Part shown: positions 14,203 through 17,040 of the stretch, piece after piece
Layout: each line of letters opens with the position of its first letter
How positions within the stretch are numbered: the first letter of the stretch is position 1
Assembly (NCBI GenBank): GCA_009845645.1
Contig: VXZF01000245.1
Coordinates: 1 to 17,040, forward strand
Direction: 5' to 3'
Source of the DNA: Gemmatimonadota bacterium
GTDB taxonomy: Bacteria > Latescibacterota > UBA2968 > UBA8231
DNA: 17,040 bases
Position numbers and translations under genes: made by a program
Notes under the pieces: model-generated
The model's database searches: none
Seen by the model: the letters and a program-made list of their open reading frames with translations, nothing else
Told to the model about the DNA's origin: nothing

Positions 14203-15123
14203 GTGAGCAACCGGATTGAGCGTCGATCACTAGGCCTAACCCTTGCCTTTACTACCCTGCTGCTGTGGGGTGCCCTGCCTGTGGTGCTCAAGCTACTGTT
14301 GCAATCGCTGGACCCCTTTACAGTTACTTGGTACCGCTTCCTGCTCGCGGGGGCCATGCTGATCCCCGTCATCCACTTTCGCTACGGCCTTACCTCTCCT
14401 TTTCGGATTCGCGGCGTAGCTTCGGTTCTAGCGGTGGTTTGCGTCCTCGGCCTCGGCGGCAACTACCTGACGTATCTGATGGGACTGAGCCGCATCTCGC
14501 CTGGCTCTGCTCAGATCGTGATGCAGTTTTCGCCAATAATTGTGCTCTTGGGCGGACTGATCTTCTTCAAAGAATCCTTTAGCCGTCTGCAGTGGGTCGG
14601 CCTCGGCGTGCTGATCGTGGGAATGGGACTCTTTTTCAACCAGCGCTTTGCCGAACTGCTTTTCGTGTTGGAAAATTACGGCATCGGCGTTTGGCTCGTC
14701 TTCGCCTCGGCCATTCTCTGGGGAGTTTTCATGCTGGCGCAAAAACCCCTGCTGCGGCACCTGCCCTCGACCTCGATCATGGCCTTGGTCTATTGGTTTG
14801 GCACGATGCTCTTCCTGCCCTTGGCCCAGCCGAGCCGCATATTCGACCTGCCGGCCATCCCCTCCTTGCTCTTGGCCTGCTCGGTCGTCTTCACCCTCGT
14901 CTCCTATCTCAGCTTTGCCGAATCGCTCAAGCGGATGGAGGCCTCGCGCATGGGTGCGCTGGTCTCGCTGACGCCTCTGGTCACGATGGCCGTGATGGGC
15001 CTACTCGCCCTCTTTGACCCCAACCTAGTCCCCATGGAACCCCTCAACAAACCCGCCATCGGCGGTACCATACTGGTGGTCGTCGGATCGATGTGCAGCA
15101 CCCTAGGCAAGAGCGCCTCTTAA
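14203..15123 (+). CDS. EamA/DMT-superfamily transporter (306 aa)
   Basis: An inner-membrane protein with about ten hydrophobic helices arranged as two EamA repeats (about 8-145 and 160-302). Each repeat ends in the usual pattern: SPGSAQIVMQFSPIIVLLGG with an FFKE motif in the first, and RMGALVSLTPLVTMAVMGLL in the second. Family members move metabolites, often exporting amino acids or small polar compounds, and some import. It starts at GTG 14203, five bases after the preceding stop and without a strong ribosome site of its own, so coupling is likely. It is the only transporter in the window, so it may carry the substrate or an overflow product of the pathway; direction cannot be told. Confidence 0.92.
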   Translation: MSNRIERRSLGLTLAFTTLLLWGALPVVLKLLLQSLDPFTVTWYRFLLAGAMLIPVIHFRYGLTSPFRIRGVASVLAVVCVLGLGGNYLTYLMGLSRISPGSAQIVMQFSPIIVLLGGLIFFKESFSRLQWVGLGVLIVGMGLFFNQRFAELLFVLENYGIGVWLVFASAILWGVFMLAQKPLLRHLPSTSIMALVYWFGTMLFLPLAQPSRIFDLPAIPSLLLACSVVFTLVSYLSFAESLKRMEASRMGALVSLTPLVTMAVMGLLALFDPNLVPMEPLNKPAIGGTILVVVGSMCSTLGKSAS

Positions 15124-15127
15124 TGGC

Positions 15128-15131
15128 GAGG
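15128..15131 (+). promoter_or_regulatory. Ribosome binding site fixing the GNAT start at 15138
   Basis: GAGG lies six bases before ATG 15138-15140. An earlier in-frame ATG at 15123 overlaps the transporter stop (TAATG) and would add five residues. Either could work by coupling, but 15138 has the better-placed site. Confidence 0.5.
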
Positions 15132-15137
15132 ACACCA

Positions 15138-15713
15138 ATGAACTTTCGCATCGAAGAAGAAAGCATCGACGGCCTGTCTGAATACGGACAAGTGCCCATC
15201 GCCCTCAAAGTAAAAAGCCGTTTTCGCGTCGAACTCATCGACAATGGCTTGGGAGGAATCCGGCTGGTCGAAGAACCTGTCGATCCGCCCTATATCAAAA
15301 ACTACGACCACTCCGGTGGTCCCGAGCGCTGGACCCGGAGAACATGGGACCTCTCGCGGTGGATTGTCCTCGCCGCATACAGGGAACAAGAGCACATCGG
15401 CGGGGCCATTGTCGCCTTTCACGGCGAAGGCTTAAACTACTGCGAAGGGCGCGAAGATCTAGCCGGCCTCTGGGATATCCGCGTGCGGCCCGAATATCAA
15501 GGACGAGGTGTGGGCAGGGCGCTCTTCCATCGCGCCGAGACCTGCGCCAAGCAGCGGAGCTGCACCCAACTCAAGATCGAGACCCAAAATATCAATGTCC
15601 CCGCTTGCCGCTTCTACGCCCGCATGGGTGCCAAACTCGGTCATGTCCATCTCTACGCCTACCGTACCGAGGGCCTAAACGAGGTGCAACTGACCTGGTA
15701 TAAGGATCTGTAG
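15138..15713 (+). CDS. GNAT N-acetyltransferase, streptothricin-acetyltransferase-like (191 aa)
   Basis: Motif A is clear: LWDIRVRPEYQGRGVGRALF, with the acetyl-CoA loop Q121-G-R-G-V-G126. It is followed by KIETQNINVPACRFYARMGA (146-165), which closely resembles the LETQDINVxACxFY signature of streptothricin acetyltransferases (Sat family). Such enzymes acetylate an amino group on a small molecule. The resemblance covers the cofactor half only; the N-terminal substrate half has no feature I can tie to streptothricin, so resistance should not be assumed. Located 14 bases after the EamA transporter stop, it is probably in the same operon. It may act on an amino sugar or amino acid handled by that transporter. 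Confidence 0.85.
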   Translation: MNFRIEEESIDGLSEYGQVPIALKVKSRFRVELIDNGLGGIRLVEEPVDPPYIKNYDHSGGPERWTRRTWDLSRWIVLAAYREQEHIGGAIVAFHGEGLNYCEGREDLAGLWDIRVRPEYQGRGVGRALFHRAETCAKQRSCTQLKIETQNINVPACRFYARMGAKLGHVHLYAYRTEGLNEVQLTWYKDL

Positions 15714-15770
15714 CTGTCGCAGATGCTGGCGGTCAAAAACAACATTTGAGTATTACGAGGAGAGCCGGGT

Positions 15771-16922
15771 ATGACAGATCTTTTCGAGAGAGTGCGCGAA
15801 GACTTCCCGCGAGCGCGGACCATGGCGTACTTCGACAACGCCTCGTCGCATCCGATCAGTGTGCACTCGGCCGCGGCCCTGCACCGGTACGTCGATTGGG
15901 TCGCGCACGAGGTGGGGGAGCCGTGGTGGCCGGCCTGGGCACCGCCGCGCGACCAAGCCAAGGCCCTATTTGCCCAGCTCATCAACGCCGATCCCGGGGA
16001 AATCGCCTTTGCGCGCAGCACGGTGGAATCGGAGAGTAATATCCTCAACGGCTTGCGGGATCATCTAACGGGCGGCAATGTGGTGATGTCGGACCTGAAC
16101 TTCAGCCCCTGCATATCCAACTACAAGTTTCGCGAGCAGCAAGGTCTCGACGTGCGGATCGTCAAGAACCGCAACTGGCAAATCGACATGACCGCCATGA
16201 AAGACGCAATCGACGGCAATACCCGGCTGATTTCAGTGGCATTGGTGTCAAATGTCAATGGGTATGTCGCAGATGTCGCGGCACTGAGCAAGCTGGCTCA
16301 CGACAACGGCGCGTATCTGTATGTCGATATCATGCAGGCCGCAGGCGGCGTTCCGATCGACGTCAAGGCGATGGGCATCGACTTTGCGGCTTGTTCGACG
16401 TTCAAGTGGCTGATGGGCGTCAAGGGGTTTGGGTTTCTGTACGTTCGCTCTGATCTGCAACTCGACGTGCTCAAACCGTCTCAACCCACGGGTGGTGTGA
16501 GACTCAACTATCCCCCTTGGGTAGAAGAGCCCGATTCGGCTAGTGAGGATATATCGTTTTCATCCCCGACCGGAGTCGGCACCTACGAGGTCAGTTACCC
16601 CTCGTACGAAGGAGTCGTGTGCGCCCAAGAGAGCTTGCAGTACATCCTGCGCCTTGGAGTTGACAGAATCCGCAACCACGCGAGAGACCTGACCGATCGC
16701 CTGCAGGAAGAGCTGCCGAAGCGGGAGTACCAATCGATCACGCCGCAGGGAAACGAAAGCCCCATACTCTCCTTCGTAGCGCCATACCCCGAAGCTACCT
16801 TGGCCAGTTGCAGGAGTGCCAATGTTCATGTGGCGATGCGTTTCGGCAACAAGATGCGCCTCTCTCCTTCGGTGTACAACAACCACGGGGACATCGATCG
16901 CCTCCTCGAAGCCCTGCCTTAG
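15771..16922 (+). CDS. Class V aminotransferase-fold PLP enzyme (383 aa)
   Basis: A PLP-dependent fold type I enzyme of the cysteine desulfurase/isopenicillin-N-epimerase group. The opening YFDNASSHP matches the N-terminal YLDNAA-type motif. D186 with Q189 (VDIMQAAG) holds the cofactor ring, and K212 (ACSTFKWLMGVKGFGFLYV) is the Schiff-base lysine. The KWLxGxxGxGFLYV form is typical of isopenicillin N epimerase-like and kynureninase-like branches rather than IscS; no catalytic Cys loop like that of desulfurases is seen. ATG 15771 follows GAGGAGAG by about six bases, in a 57-base gap after the GNAT gene. It could be a racemase, lyase or transaminase acting on an amino acid. Its link to the sugar-acid genes is by position only. 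Confidence 0.9.
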   Translation: MTDLFERVREDFPRARTMAYFDNASSHPISVHSAAALHRYVDWVAHEVGEPWWPAWAPPRDQAKALFAQLINADPGEIAFARSTVESESNILNGLRDHLTGGNVVMSDLNFSPCISNYKFREQQGLDVRIVKNRNWQIDMTAMKDAIDGNTRLISVALVSNVNGYVADVAALSKLAHDNGAYLYVDIMQAAGGVPIDVKAMGIDFAACSTFKWLMGVKGFGFLYVRSDLQLDVLKPSQPTGGVRLNYPPWVEEPDSASEDISFSSPTGVGTYEVSYPSYEGVVCAQESLQYILRLGVDRIRNHARDLTDRLQEELPKREYQSITPQGNESPILSFVAPYPEATLASCRSANVHVAMRFGNKMRLSPSVYNNHGDIDRLLEALP

Positions 16923-16931
16923 AAGTAGTTA

Positions 16932-17007
16932 CCTCACACCGAATCGGCCACCTCGGCGAGTCCTGCGTAGTTGTTGCTCGGCTTAGGTCTGCGGGAATGG
17001 TGTGAGG
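16932..17007. repeat. 9-bp inverted repeat downstream of the last gene
   Basis: CCTCACACC (16932-16940) is exactly mirrored by GGTGTGAGG (16999-17007), with 58 bases between. The arms do not extend further and no T-run follows, so a terminator or transposon end is not supported. I see no gene in 16923-17040, the rest of the window. Confidence 0.4.
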
Positions 17008-17040
17008 GCAAGAGCAGGGCTGCCTGTTGGGGAGCAGTGA

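Noticed and set aside
15138..15713. Calling the GNAT a streptothricin resistance gene
   Set aside because: Only the cofactor-binding half resembles Sat proteins, and the context is metabolic. Resistance is unsupported.
1..17040. Mobile element, phage, defence system, CRISPR or RNA gene
   Set aside because: I found no transposase, integrase, direct-repeat array, tRNA cloverleaf or rRNA segment. Short scattered repeats are at chance level.

Overview
The window is a densely packed stretch of bacterial chromosome, fairly GC-rich by eye, with ATG, GTG and TTG starts, clear AGGAG-type ribosome sites and gaps of 0 to 60 bases inside gene runs. It carries 16 complete protein genes and one 3' gene remnant. 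I see no rRNA, tRNA, CRISPR array, transposase or phage gene. Four phytanoyl-CoA dioxygenase (PhyH) paralogs together with many sugar-acid enzymes suggest an uncultured environmental heterotroph of the Latescibacterota, Poribacteria or Planctomycetota kind. That placement is inference; nothing here fixes the taxon.

Layout. (1) 1-134, plus: the tail of an HpcH/HpaI-type aldolase, then a hairpin terminator. (2) 197-1969, minus: an aldo/keto reductase followed by an HpcH/HpaI-type protein. (3) 2113-5447, plus: an unrecognised 94-residue protein, a PhyH oxygenase, a five-repeat beta-propeller, a mandelate racemase/enolase (MR) superfamily enzyme and a RidA-family protein. (4) 5448-12991, minus: a seven-gene run in the order MR-type enzyme, PhyH, PhyH, mannonate dehydratase-like, PhyH, HpcH/HpaI aldolase, IlvD/Edd-type pentonate dehydratase. 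(5) 13064-16922, plus and divergent from (4): a canonical MR-superfamily enzyme, an EamA transporter, a GNAT acetyltransferase resembling streptothricin acetyltransferases, and a class V aminotransferase fold protein. Runs (3) and (4) meet stop codon to stop codon with no base between them.

Function. The content reads as a peripheral catabolic locus for sugar acids or modified sugars. The Fe(II)/2-oxoglutarate oxygenases and the reductase could expose or interconvert the substrate. Dehydratases of three unrelated folds (enolase superfamily x3, IlvD/Edd, UxuA) could make 2-keto-3-deoxy acids. HpcH/HpaI aldolases could cleave these to pyruvate plus an aldehyde, with RidA and the propeller as accessories. 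There is no sugar uptake system, no glycosidase and no recognisable regulator, so the substrate stays unknown.

The sharpest oddity is that one PhyH paralog (10049-10957) aligns without gaps to the other three across the iron-binding region, yet has His-His-Tyr where they have His-x-Asp. The MR-type enzyme at 11852-12991, the aldolase-like protein at 197-985 and the RidA protein have also lost signature catalytic residues.
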